Shown: positions 33,966-45,699, counted from the stretch's first letter. The stretch: 64,000 nt of DNA from Atherix ibis (GCA_958298945.1 OY282609.1:10708326-10772325); one strand, 5' to 3'. Numbers and translations: made by a program. Notes: a model not told the origin generated them from the sequence alone.

Positions 33966-34990
33966 AACCAAACTTTTGGTTTTTCAATTTCACTAAGTCA
34001 ACCAAACTTTACCAAAAAAATTTTATAACACATCGTTGCTACAAATTTCAATCAACTATCGAATAGGTTTCAAAATTTCATTTCCACCAAATTGCAAACA
34101 TAATTATGGGAATAAATTAACGTTGATTAAAGTTTCGTTTTGCTTGTCAATTTCCAATCGATCGCTACTCGAGAATAATTGCTATCCGAGCATTAATAGA
34201 TCTTTATTTATATACTTTATGCTTGCTCATATGTACGTCCTACATCCTATTCCATCATGAACACAACACGACCAGTTAGAAAAGAATTTGCCATCCTACA
34301 TCATATTTTAATAATAATAAGTAAACCTATGATAAAAGTTACTAATGCGTAATTAATTTTCAAATTAATTATTTGTAATTATTTATCGATATTATATGTT
34401 GTAGTCAAACTAAAATACAAAAAATAACTATTCAGATTGCTACCAGGAGATACAATTATCTGCATGAATAATTTCATTAATTTTATGATATTTTCCTGGT
34501 AAATAAATATCAAAATTATTTTAATACAAATATCACCTACAATGAGTCCTTTTTACTATCATAAATGGAATTAAAATCTACTAAATCTGTAGACTATGAT
34601 ATTTTTTTTGCTGAGAATATTGCATTTGTTTTTATTATTACGAAAATTGTGGTTGATTTTAATTAGTATTTATTATTATGTTATTTGAATTCAAAAAATT
34701 AAATAATATTTTCGAATTTTTTCAACCAAAATTTAATTAACAGTGTGAAAATTTTCTTATACACACTATTTTAGGAAATTTTTCATTATAATAGTAAAAA
34801 ATAATATTATTAAAAAGAGAAAAATAAAACATAAAAGACATTTTTTTTAGTTATTCTGTCATAGATGCTATTTGAACAATGCTTCTTTTAAAATAATATT
34901 TGTATTGAATGTACTTTAATTTCCGATAAAAATATTTATTATAGCTTATATAGAACTTTTTTTAAATTAATTTTAAAAAATGAGCAACTT
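33966..34990. other. AT-rich sequence, nothing recognised
   Basis: The 74-codon frame at 34036-34260 (+) has no recognisable domain. Confidence 0.5.
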
Positions 34991-34999
34991 TAATAACAA

Positions 35000-35970
35000 A
35001 ATCAGCAAATTCACGGCATCTTCGATGGTCCAACGGCTTCAATTCTTATATGATAAGAATTTTATAATGTTGTAATATATGTCATGTTGTTGTGGCAGGC
35101 AGTTCCAAATATTTGGGTCCTTAAAAATCATTCACGTATATTAATTGACCATCAAGAAGACGAAGGAGTAGCAGGGCATGCTTGACGACTAGCATTACGG
35201 GATTATGGGGCCAGTTTTTTACTTAACCTTTCAGTCTAACTGATCCTGAGTTCCCAGTAAAGTCGGTTCAACGTAGAACTAAGCCGTCATTTGCAATAGG
35301 GGCGCCTCTCAACATTAAGACCAATAGAGTGTTATAGGTGTTCAGGGGAATGGCCAGCGACGGAGTCAAATTCCACCATCAAGACTCCTTCCACCTCAGT
35401 TCCTCTGGTCGATTGCGTGAGTACAACTTTCCTTAATTTTGTTTTATTTATTAGTCGTCCCCATCCATTCCATTTTCACCTTCCAACGTGGGGCGCCATT
35501 TGATGAGTCAGGTATATTACTTCACCATCCAGAAGACGAGGGAATGACAGGGCATGTATATTATCTGGACAGAAGCTGTATTGACAGAAACGTAGAAGCG
35601 TCAAGGGATGGCGGCGCACTTTAAGTCTAGAGAGCATTTCATATGTGTTATCGCTAATATACTGCCAATCGAGCTTTTGGCAGATGAAAGAGTCAGAATA
35701 TATCATCGACGATGGGACGGAAAAAGAAATGAGACAATGGCAAAGCCATTGGGATTTATCGATTGAGAAAGGTAGACGATTTCTGACATAGTCACATAAA
35801 ACGGAATTGGCCATGCGGAAGTTGACTACTATATGGCCCAATTTCGGATAACAGAATATGGATGCCCTAACTATCGGTCAATAATCGAGGATGCGAAACA
35901 TGTTTTCTTCCAGAGTTCACGTTTTAGTGGAGAAAGAAACAAAGTGAAGAAAATAATTAATGAACACAAC
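35000..35970 (+). mobile_element. R1-like LINE C-terminal remnant
   Basis: At 35620-35740 the plus strand reads FICVIANILPIELLADERVR and IYHRRWDGKRNE. This fits the conserved stretch after the thumb in R1-like proteins (ACVIAG..PIDLL..ER...Y..R). After frame changes QWQSHWDLSIEKGRRF fits the W...W..S.KGRWT block. VDYYMAQFRITEYGCPNYR and DAKHVFFQSSRFSGER fit the final zinc-like region (VDFYLTQ.LTGHG.F..YL, AEHV.F.C.RF.EER); its cysteines are mostly lost. The 5' part, 35000-35600, is less AT-rich but only weakly readable and carries a diverged 45-bp duplication. Confidence 0.68.
35136..35556. repeat. Diverged direct repeat, 45 bp, 376 bp apart
   Basis: 35136-35180 and 35512-35556 both run from GTATATTA to CAGGGCATG without gaps and agree at about 38 of 45 positions. 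They lie in the same orientation inside the LINE remnant. Confidence 0.8.
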
Positions 35971-35999
35971 TGTTCCAAAAACGTATCATAACACAAATA

Positions 36000-38470
36000 A
36001 TAACACATCCTAAGCAATAAGGAAGATTCGTCAGGAAAAAATAATGAGAAAATAATCGACGGCAGTCTAAATAGGAAAATAGACTTAATGTCAGTCTACT
36101 CCCCATGAACTAATACCTGACAATAGACCCATGGAGAGTCCTTTTTGTTGAAAAGGTAAAAATTGCATACACTGTAGCATTGTAGGGATAGTTCTTTAAC
36201 ATCTCTCTAAGAATTCATGTCCTTTTCAACAAAAAATTATTCTTTTAACATCTCTCTAAAAATAACTAGTTGTCTTTCCTCTTTACCACACAATCTTCTC
36301 AGCTCTTTTGGAATTAAGGACATACACACAAATATAATCTAAGGCTTCCTATGCTAAATAGTAAATATTGAAAAGAAACTTATTTATTTATTCCTTAAAA
36401 AAATGAACGTGTCAGTATAGTTAAAAAAATCTGATCAATTGCCCATTACGGGGATTAAAAATTATTTTATGTTTACAAAATTAAGAAAAATTGCTGAATA
36501 CTAAATTGATAATAATTTAAGAGTAATTGAAGAATCCTTAATGCAATATTTTTTTATTAACGTAATAAATTTCTTTTTCTTATTATTATTTACAATATTT
36601 TTTCACATTTTATATTTTATAGAAAAATTTCATTTTCTTACTTTACTATGCAAATGCAAATGTTAAATTTTGGCAATACGACGATATAGAAAGGTATATA
36701 TTTAAGGTACACAATAGAATATCAAATTAAAAATAAAATATTTTCGAGAACCATAGAATTTATGTTTTACCTTTAAAAAATTTATACAAATGAAAGAAAT
36801 AAATTTTCATATATTTTCTTGTTAGAACTGTGGTAGTAATTTTAATGGGTCTGAAGAGGGTGGAGGGTGAATTTTCAAACTCTACACTATAGTTGAGATA
36901 TCAAAACGTTATTGTGCTCATAAATTTTTAATTGATGTTGTCTTCATTTTGAATAAACGTACCTAAAATGTTTACCCTTTACTGCATTTGTATATTCGTT
37001 AAGCAGTAGTTTTTGTTACAAAACACAAGATGTGCACAATTTTTTTTTTGGTACAAAACAAAGTGTAAGCTTAAAAGAAAAATTCTGACAAAAACTATAT
37101 AAGAAAATACTTCCCACTATTGAACACCTACCAAACTTTGTCGGATATGAAAAACCCAATTTCCCATACAGAAACCCTAGACTAGTGGTCGTAAAATATG
37201 TATTCATAAAAGGATGCATGGAAAAAAATACAAAATAATATCAATAATAATAATACAAGTAAAGTTTACCAATGAAACCATAGGCCTAAACAGTATTGTT
37301 TTCTTCATTTTATTAGTTTCCTTAGAGTTTCTCTCAAGTATTTCGAAAAAGGAAAAACTAAAACGAGAAACTTTTCAAACACATTGCACTGAAATTGTTT
37401 CTGATAACTTTACGGCACTCGATTAAGTAGATTTCAAATGAAGCATAAAAAATAGTAAAACTATCTGCAAAAATTGTGATATAGTAAAATATCATTTCCT
37501 TCTCCTTATATGATGTCCTAATCCGCCAGGCAGATTACAATTTTTCAACACTTTTTATTTGTTGCTTTTATACATATATTTTGAAGTGTTTTTTGCGGGT
37601 AGGGGAAGGGGGATAATGATGAGAATGATAACTTATGCAAGAGTAGGTGTGGGATAAAAAATAGAATGAAAGTGTACCAGTAGCAATGAGACGCTACAAC
37701 GTAAAGTCGAATGAAAATGGAAAAGAATTCAATTAAGTTTTTCCAGCTGACAATATCCGCCCGTATCGTTTGTTATTGGTCTTGTCACAGCCCGTGTGTA
37801 CCACATTTGTACCTTCTGCATGACTAGAAATTGCCTTAAATCTAATACAATGCAGGTGCAACATTAGCAAAATGGAGTTCAAATAGTTGAAGTTGTCGGT
37901 AGGCAAAGGCTGAAGGGATGGAAATTTTTTTTATTGATTTTCGTCGTCGTTATCTCTGAAGTTCTTGTTCTTGTTGATATCAACTAACACAGACAAAATT
38001 TTACCACTATCCACGCCAGTAAGTTAAACTGTTCAAATCTTTTCAATATATTCAATCTGTCTATTTTCCAAAAGGATATGCTATTTTGTAAAATGTTTTT
38101 CCATCACATTTAATTAGTTGTGAATTAGTTACACTGAATAACTCTGAAAAACCAGAAGGAAAAACCATTCATGAACAAAGAAACAAAAGGATTAGTTTAT
38201 TCCCCAATCATTTTGAAAAGGAAAAGTTTCAATTCACTTACATAATCGAGGATTTAATCTTTTGTTTTATGAATGTTCAAATTCGTGCTATTATTTTAGT
38301 TTATCTTTAAATGTTTTACAGGAATTATCGTTAATATTGAGGATTTCTTAAAGAAATCGTTTTATTCAAAATGGAGAAAATTTAATTTTTTTCTTTTTGT
38401 AATTTTTACAGATATCTACAATTACAGCATCTATAATAAGCAGATTTGAATAATAGTATTAATTAACGTA
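36000..38470. other. Mostly AT-rich, two less AT-rich patches
   Basis: Contains the repeat cluster at 36142-36259. A patch near 37118-37160 (minus strand CGACAAAGTTTGGTAGGTGTTC, shortened) resembles the outer sequence of the mariner-like remnant ending near 43600. The patch 37500-38020 is less AT-rich; all frames there are closed and no match was found. Confidence 0.45.
36142..36259. repeat. Interleaved inverted and direct repeats
   Basis: TTTTTGTTGAAAAGG at 36142-36156 has its perfect inverse at 36221-36235. TTCTTTAACATCTCTCTAA at 36192-36210 recurs directly at 36240-36259 with one extra T. Together they form a small nested arrangement of about 118 bp. Confidence 0.88.
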
Positions 38471-38479
38471 AAAGGTTAT

Positions 38480-39255
38480 GGGTGAGTAAAAATCCATTGA
38501 AGTTTCTCCTGCTAGCGTGAGCTTATGTGAAGCTTAAGTCTTCGATGGGTGTTTCTAGAAAAAGGCCGGGGAGGATAGTCTTAAACGATGGGATTTGTAC
38601 GATTGCAGATACGGAAATTAAACTTTTCATAATGAGACGCATCCTTTCACAAATAATTATCAAAAATAAATTGGACTTCAAGATCACGATGAATAATATT
38701 ATTGCTAACATAAAAGGAGTATTTTTGATTTAAGAGATTGGATTCGATGGAAACTGGACGATTATATAGTCTGTAAGCCCAGATGGGTTTTAGTGCGCAC
38801 TATATAAAAGTACTTTGCTGTCTATCGTAAGCTTAGATCATTTGTCTAGAAGTCTAACTAGTTGTAGGTATCGTCTTTTTAGTTCTTATCTTTTAAGTCT
38901 TAGATGTGGATTCCATGTTAAGGGTTTGTCTAAGTTCAGTAGTAGGTACCAAACTTCGATGTGTTATGGTATGGCACTGTCATTAAATTATATGGGAGGA
39001 TATATCTCACGGAAAGAGTAAAATTTACGTGGGTAGATTTACGTTCATTGGCCTCCACCTCGGGAATGTTGGGGATTTTTACTAGATGCAAGGTATTATT
39101 GGCGTATGTAGCCAAGAAGGTATTGGGACAGTTTAACGTATCAAATGTATACACTTTGTAGAGAATGGGTCTAAAAAACTTCCCTGTGGAAGATCAGCCG
39201 ATATTGGAGAGATATTGGAGAGTTCGTTGGATTTTTTTTACTTGAAAGTGTCAGT
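38480..39255 (-). mobile_element. Jockey-like LINE fragment (RT motif B onwards)
   Basis: The minus strand from 39210 reads ADLPQGSFLDPF (motif B), and in another frame LYKVYTFDTLNCPNTFLATY then ANNT, where the family has ATYADDT: both catalytic Asp are Asn. The next frame (38936-39154) gives NERKSTHVNFTL, matching NE.KSTHVTFTL, and then PLTWNPHLRLKR, the LTWNPH block of the thumb. Farther on, SKLTIDSKVLLY fits the SKL.L..K.LLYK block. The interval between motif C and KSTHV is shortened. It is clearly kin to the fragments at 22.1-22.5 and 60.95-61.6 kb. Confidence 0.82.
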
Positions 39256-39264
39256 TGAAAATGG

Positions 39265-39305
39265 TACTGCTATGTAGCAGTATCGTTTACTGTTATGTAG
39301 CAGTA
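39265..39305. repeat. Two tandem palindromes, TACTGCTATGTAGCAGTA
   Basis: TACTGCTATGTAGCAGTA at 39265-39282 is a palindrome with two central mismatched bases. A second copy with one change lies at 39288-39305. They sit at the upstream border of the Jockey-like fragment. Confidence 0.92.
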
Positions 39306-40359
39306 TTTAATTTGTTCAAATATTTCTTAATTAAATACACATTTAAAATTTAAATTTAAAAAAAAAATTTTATAACAACAAATAAAAATTACTTTTAAAC
39401 GATTAAAAATTATAAAGAATACAATAAATTGCTTGATAATAAATAAATTACACAAAAATCCTTGATAGAATTACTAAATTATCGATTTTCTACCTGTAAA
39501 AAAAAAGCTTTCCTCACGGTTAAAAATTATGTATCATCAGTGAAGTGAGATAATTCGAACTGAACAAATTGACAATAACAACAAAGACTTGTTAATAGGC
39601 CCGTAGACACCTTATGTGCTCGTTCACACTTAACAGTTTACTTATCGTCTCAGTAAATATCACCACAGAACATTACGTTTATGGTAAATCAGATACATAT
39701 TTTCAGTATTAGTCAATAATTCACCATCTATATTATGTCAATATAAAACACACACATAATGTGGGTAGTTAGATCCCTACATATTTTACCTATACACATT
39801 CATAAATAATGTACTCGTATTTCCATCAAATTCCAACTAGTATACAATTCGTATATAAATTTACAACAAATTTTCATTTTGCACTACAACGATTTTTAAT
39901 TCAATTTTCTATTCGATAGAACAAATTTTCAATATAATCTTTTAATTTTTAATCAAAATTTATTTGGCCTAGAATAGATTTTTTTGTATGTTTCTAGTCT
40001 GTAAAAGTTTTTGATTTTTGGTTTTCGATATTTGATCTATTTTTTTTCTTATTAATGTCATGAAAAGAAAAAAGGGTTTTCAAATTTTTTTAAAATTTGT
40101 TTAGAATATAACAAATAGGATATTTTTGTTAGGATATTTTTCCTACATATTTTTCATATAAAATAAAATTTGTATTGTAGTTTTTAAATATTTTGTCAGC
40201 TTTGTACGTTATTCAAAAAAAAATTTATATAAAAAATTTTGCAACTTTATTTTTGGAGGAAAATTTTTTAAGTTTAATTTGAATTTAAGATGACTATTTC
40301 ATTAATATATAACGGATTATTTATTTTATGGTTCGGAGAGTAACAGACCTGTTATTTGA
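39306..40359. other. AT-rich sequence, nothing recognised
   Basis: A less AT-rich stretch at 39590-39790 was read in all frames without a match. Confidence 0.5.
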
Positions 40360-40361
40360 TA

Positions 40362-41633
40362 CAGGGTGGACCATTTAAAAGTTGCATTTTAAAAAGTAAA
40401 TATAAAAAAACTAGTGTATGTTTTTTCAAATTTCCGGTTTTATTAGAAAGATTAAACCTTGACATTTAAGAATAAAACACAACATCATTTAAATGACTGC
40501 CACGGCTGCCCTTACAGAACCCCATTCGCTCGACCCAATTTTTCAGTACATTTTCGATTGTCTGGGCCTGTATCTCTTCAATGGCAATTTTGATTTCGTG
40601 TTTCAAGGCCTCAATTGTCTCTGGATGGCTTGCATAACATTTATCCTTAACGCCTCCCCACAGACAATAATCCAACGGCCTCAAATCACAGCTCCGAGGC
40701 GGCCAATTGACATCAGCATTTCGGTTGATTATTCGGTTTTCGAAAGCAGTGCCCAAAAATTGGATTTTTACGTTGGCTGTGTGTCGTCCATGCCATTCTC
40801 TTCAACTTTTGGAAACAATAATTCATTGAGCATGCCACTATAGCGCTCACCATTGACCGTAACGGCGGCTCCTTCATCGTTTTCGAAGAAAAACGGGCCA
40901 ATGATGCTTCCAGTCCAAAATCCGCACCAAACCGTGACTCGTTGTGGATGCATCGGCTTTTCCATAGTGACGTATAGATTTTCTGAGCCCCAGATGCGAC
41001 AATTTTGTTTGTTGACATAATCACCGAGGTGGAAATGGGCCTCATCCGAAAAGATGATTTTTCGGTAAAAATGCTCATCTACGGCCAATTGATCTTGAGC
41101 CCATTGGGCAAACCGAAAACGCATCGGATGATCATGCGGCTTTAGTTGTTGGACTAATTGAACTTTGTAAGCTTTCATACCGAGGTCTTTGTGCAAAATT
41201 CTCAACAGAGAAGTGCGAGAAATGTTTAATTCCTGAGAACGATGACAAGTTGATGTTGATGGATGATCACGGACATTTTCAGCAATGGCGGCAATATTAT
41301 CGGTCGTACGCACTGTACTAGAGCGGGAACGAGTTGCTTTGGCAACCAACAAACCAGTTTCGCGAACTCGCTTCACGAATTTGTCCACAAGTTGACGTGA
41401 TGGCATTCGATCTTTGCTCATTTTTTTTTTAAATTTCTCCACAGTTTGGGTTGAGGACTCACCACTTTTGAAGTAACTTCTCAATATTTCCAAGTTTTCT
41501 TCAAGCGTATGGATTACCATTTCGTAAAATTCTGACTTTCAACTAACAATCTGTCAATTCGTAATGACATTTAACACTCAAGTACTTCAAATAAATAGTG
41601 GTTCAAAATGGAACCGCTAGATGGACTACCCTA
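40362..41633 (-). mobile_element. Tc1/mariner-type element, almost full length, with TA target duplication
   Basis: Left end CAGGGTGGACCATTT and, in inverse, right end TAGGGTAGTCCATCT form diverged terminal inverted repeats. Each is flanked by TA (40360-40361 and 41634-41635), the target duplication of this superfamily. The 1.27 kb between holds one transposase gene on the minus strand. The family is the insect Tc1/mariner group whose protein carries PPRSCDLTPLD around the third catalytic aspartate. Related pieces in the window lie at 0.6-1.0, 41.9-42.25, 42.5-43.6 and 54.2-54.7 kb. Confidence 0.92.
40466..41520 (-). pseudogene. Tc1/mariner-type transposase with one central deletion
   Basis: The gene starts with ATG at 41520. 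For 245 codons it is intact: the N-terminal helix-turn-helix half, FSDEAHFHLGDYVNKQNCRI (cut here; first catalytic Asp at residue 159), WCGFWTGSIIGPFFFENDEG and VNGERYSGM. After GMDD, near 40785, a deletion removes about ten codons including the second catalytic Asp (the WFQQDGATC block) and shifts the frame. Translation in the original frame stops five codons later. The second frame resumes with HTANVKIQFLGTAFENRI and runs to the end (40466): NADVNWPPRSCDLRPLDYCL keeps the third Asp, and SRGSHLNDVVF closes the protein. Apart from that lesion the copy looks young. Confidence 0.93.
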
Positions 41634-41849
41634 TAGTTCTAAGGCATATTTGTCATATTTATTTAGATTAAAGTTTGTTATTTTATTATATTGATTATTT
41701 AACTAATTATAGATAATATGAGGATGTGAAAACCCACACTTAACTGTAGAGAAGTGTAGCATATGTTTTGGTTTAAAGGTGCTATTTGCTCGTATTTATT
41801 TGAAAATGAAGAAGGAGAGGTGGTTATATGATAACCTGAACGTCCACAT

Positions 41850-42255
41850 CCATATCTTGAAATTCAGGCAGTAAAAACCGATTATTATGTCAAAGGCGAG
41901 CACCATTAACTGTTATTGTCTGATCAGCAATAATATTATCTTTTCAAACAAACTAATGCTTCTAGCCCAAAATCCACACCAAACAGTAACACGTTGTGGA
42001 TGCATTTATTCCTCAACAATCACTCATGGATTTTCTAAATCCCAAATGCAACAATTTTCTCGATTAACCAAGACATTAAGATGAAAACAAGCCTCATCGC
42101 TGAAGATGATTTTTATAACATTCACTGTACGTGGTCAGTAGGTTGAATTTATTGAGTCAATTGAACTTTGAAAGCATGAAGATGCAAATCTTTCGTAAGA
42201 ATACGCTGTAGAGAGCTTCTCGAAATGGCCAGTTCCCGACCACGCCGAATTGATG
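41850..42255 (-). pseudogene. Tc1/mariner-type transposase remnant (middle part)
   Basis: Minus-strand pieces read LAISRSSLQRILTKDLHLHA, FKVQLTQ, KIIFSDEA-like residues, then VNRENC and MHPQRVTVWCGFW-like MHPQ(N)VL(L)FGVDFG in shifted frames. The order equals residues 98-205 of the 40.4 kb transposase. The DNA is diverged from that copy, so this is an older insertion of a related family. Neither end nor inverted repeats were seen. Confidence 0.72.
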
Positions 42256-42529
42256 TCATATAGCATTGACATTATTAATTATGGGTAAAGAAATTGATTT
42301 TTTTTATAAAAACAATAAGATTCCTAACCAAGCTTCAAAATGACACCTAATTTAACATGCTCACTCGACTCCAACTGCTGCAAAACTAATCCGAAAAAAT
42401 TTCTAATACAAGATGTGTTTTATATTCCAGATCAAAGATATTTTTTAAATAACTTTTAAATGAAAAACAATTTTATAATTTATATTTTATTGACTGATTA
42501 TATAGTCTTTAGTATTATATATGGAATAT

Positions 42530-43600
42530 GATGTCGGTCAAATTTCCGCTTCTGGCCACGACGCAAAAGCGAGCTATTTTAAGCACATTTTTCAAAATAT
42601 TTTCGTATACTTCTGCTTATTTCAGCGATTTCGTTTCGAATGTTATCCTTAAGCATCGAGGTTGTAGTTGTCTTGTTAGTGTACACATTTTTCTTTAAGT
42701 ACCCCTATACGAAGCAATCGGCAGGATTCAAATCAGGGTATCGTGGAGGGCAGTCAATATCACCACTTTTCGACATTATTCGGCCGGAAAAAATTTCTCT
42801 CAAAATTTAAATCGTAGGACGAGCTGTGTGTGATGAGGCACGGTATTTTTTACCGGTAGCTGTCACCAGTACCTGTTACAGCATTGCTTCCGGCATCCTC
42901 AAATAAATATGGCCCAATGATGCCGCCAGCCCAAATGCCGCACCATACAGTTAGTCTACGAGGGTGTGGTGGTCTTTGGTATATCAGTTAAGGGTTTTCA
43001 GTGCCCCAATAGCGGCTATGCTGTTTATTAACAAAGCCAGCCGAGTCAAAGTGTGTTCATAATGATTTTTTGCCAAAAAAAATAGTAGCTGTCTATACCG
43101 AGCTGTAAAACGCGAGCACTCCAGTCTCGCTGCCATTCATGGTCATTTACCTGCAGCTTTTGTATCAATTGAGTTTTATACTCGTAGCAAATCTTTTTTG
43201 AGAATTTTTTACAATCATGATCGAGATATTCCCTATTCTTATGCACGGTTCAACAACACTCTGCCTCACTGCATCAATCTTTTCAGGTGTACGTTAGCTT
43301 AATTGTCGCTCAGTCTCCGCTTTATCTCTCAGTATATGTAGTTTTTTCAAAATTATTCATTACAAGCTGAATAGTTGGCTTGCTCGGCATAAGATTAACA
43401 CCAAAAAAGTCACATCATTTTCTCCGCGTATTCACAATTGAACAATTATTTAAATAAAATGGTTATTTTTATAATTTCAACACGTTGCAGTGTTGGATAC
43501 TTCATAATAAATTGTGATCGACCACTGCCTACGACTGTCAAATTTTAACAGATAAATGGCAACCAAACCAAAATATCTACCAAACAAAGTCGACCCTGTA
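42530..43600 (-). pseudogene. Tc1/mariner-type remnant with one terminal repeat
   Basis: The minus strand from 43390 reads MPSKPTIQLVMNNFEKT, then KNREYLDHDCKKF, KTQLIQKLQVNDHEWQRDWS (helix-turn-helix and linker region), then GFVNKQHSRYWGTENP and LTVWCGIWAGGIIGPYLFED with many stops. After a gap in which the second catalytic block should lie, no PPRSCDLTPLD could be read. The right outer end, inverse CAGGGTCGACTTTGTTTGG next to TA at 43599-43600, fits the CAGGG-type terminal repeats of the superfamily. A matching left end was not found. Confidence 0.75.
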
Positions 43601-43629
43601 TGATCAAATTTTGCTCAGAAATATGCGGT

Positions 43630-45390
43630 TCAAGTCTTCGCTCCCGTTCGTTTCAACTGTTAGACTTCATAAAATTCACTGCGGAACTTTAATTAGAAAA
43701 GTGTTTCTCAAACATTCACGATTTGGAAGCATTTTTCTAATTACTTATGAAGTCGAATTTATATTAACTTTTTAAAACTGATGATATTATTCAATTAATA
43801 ATCCATAATATACATTTTTATTAGATTTGTATTTTCTAAAGCTATATATTTTAGAAATTATATTTAAAAATATTATTATTTACTACATTTTTTAATGTAA
43901 AAATAACGAGCATAATTGCAAATTTCTCCCATCAAGATATGAAGTCGTTCGTCATTTGTATATACTAGTCTAAGGGTAATTAACGTTACGATTAAAAACG
44001 AAAGTGCTATAATTCTTAAATTCATTAGAACTTTTAAAATAAATATTAAAAAATTATATACACAGAAGGAGAGATAAATTCTCTATTTCATTTATTTTTT
44101 TTCTGTATTATACTTGGTTGCAAAATTAACGAGAAAGCAAAAACGAATTTATTCTGAATTTCTTTAAAAGTATTTATTCTATAATTAGCATAATGTTAAG
44201 TCTGTAAGATAAAATATTTTATTGATAATGTTAGATGAAAAGTTTGAAAAAAACGTATTCACCTGGAATTTTTAATCACATTTTTATGGTCAATTAAATC
44301 TCCTATCATCAACACATTATTATAATCGTAAAGATTTATCTGATATTTAATTTTTTTTAAGGTGTACCATTTTTTTAAGATAAACCAATGCAAATCGCTT
44401 CTTAAAATGATCCGTTTATGATAATATTATAGAAAAAAAATAAACCTACAGAATATTTAACTCAAAAAGTTCTTTATTTAACCATACCTACTAAAGTAAG
44501 AACTAGTTGACCTCAAAAAATTGAATATTTAAAATTCTTTTGTCATAATCTACAATCTAATACTGCCAATGGTTACCATGAACGATGGCTTTTTGCTTAT
44601 TTAAAGATATCCTTGAGTGTAATAGTCAGGAAACTCCCACTTTCTAAGTACTATGAAAAAATATTAAAAGTGGCAAGGGCATACAACAGGCAACTGTATT
44701 TAGCTGTTCAGGTGTACTAAGAAGTAGGTCGGTGTTAAGGTTGGTTTGATTTGGTATGAAAAACAAACAATTTAAATGGAAATTCATTTCTACTTTTGTT
44801 CACATAATTTAATCTATTCTTTTTTATTTGAAGTGGTCTTTTTTCCTATTTTGTATTTTTGTTTATTTCTGTCTCACTGAACAAAACCAACCCTTCGATA
44901 CCTTATCGTAAAAAATTCCCTTTCGCAATGGTTCCTTATTATTATTGCTAATTTAGCTAATTTGTTATTTTTAATTCCATTCAAATAACACAAATATACC
45001 CTTTTTCTCTTGGTAATATTACCTGCAAATGTAGCTTAGTATAAAAAAAAGTGAATTATTATTTTTATTTGGCCTTTTTGAGAGTTTTTCTTTTTTGATT
45101 TTTTAAAGAAAATAATGATAAAAAAATATAAATATAACGTAAATATATAAAAGAAAGCATACAATAATATTTATAAAATAAAATAAAAACATATTTTTAA
45201 TAGAATTACCAATCGCAAATGACAATTTAAAATCGATTATGTTTAGAGTTATACATGTAGTAACTCGTAAAGTAAAATTCGGTCATTTTGCAGCCATTAA
45301 ATATTATAATAATTAAGGTAATATTTGTTTAAAATACACTATAGTTTAGTATTTACATATGTTTATTACAAAATAATGCGTTTAAATTAT
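43630..45390. other. AT-rich sequence, nothing recognised
   Basis: Read without a match. A less AT-rich patch at 44570-44760 has no open frame of note. Confidence 0.5.
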
Positions 45391-45400
45391 AAAAACTCAC

Positions 45401-45547
45401 TGGATCAGCCTTTCGATACTCTTGAGCGATGATGCTCATTTTTTGCTTGGTGGATACGTCAATAAGCACAATACCGTATATAAGATTTTGAAAACTTTCA
45501 ATTGACTTAAAAAAGCTATTGATTGATTGCCATGTCAAAAAATAAAT
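45401..45547 (-). CDS. Possible cellular exon with consensus splice donor
   Basis: I do not recognise the protein. On the minus strand, 49 whole codons lie between CCTTGACAG (acceptor, AG complement at 45548-45549) and CCA followed by GTGAGT (donor at 45395-45400), both in phase 0. The upstream side has a pyrimidine stretch (TTTTCCTCATTGTTTG). The peptide contains SFFKSIESFQNLIYGIVLI and KMSIIAQEYRKADP, a natural-looking mix of residues. Fifty bp upstream a GAG followed by GTAATT could be the donor of a preceding exon, giving a 50-bp intron of the size usual in flies. That exon would read LTHLGECDLE before the junction, again in phase. The alternative is coincidence in intronic sequence. No neighbour supports a gene identity. 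Confidence 0.38.
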
Positions 45548-45597
45548 CTGTCAAGGATTTACAGCCCAAACAATGAGGAAAAGTTATCAAAAATTAC

Positions 45598-45630
45598 CTC
45601 TAAATCGCATTCTCCCAGATGTGTTAAAAT
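45598..45630 (-). CDS. Possible preceding exon end, joined by a 50-bp intron
   Basis: The minus strand reads LTHLGECDLE up to GAG at 45598, then GTAATT. The frame stays open upward to about 45690, but that part contains a direct repeat of AAATATAATTGAATAAT (near 45628 and 45653) and may be intron. Support depends on the neighbouring candidate exon. Confidence 0.25.
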
Positions 45631-45699
45631 ATAATTGAATAATAATTTTGTCAAATATAATTGAATAATTTTATCAAAATTTAATTCTTAAATAATTTA

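Noticed and set aside
38527..39161. Plus-strand ORFs of 66-68 codons
   Set aside because: Antisense to the Jockey-like fragment at 38.5-39.25 kb; SRKRPGR is a chance basic motif.
40493..40843. 116-codon plus-strand ORF
   Set aside because: Shadow of the minus-strand transposase at 40.4-41.5 kb.
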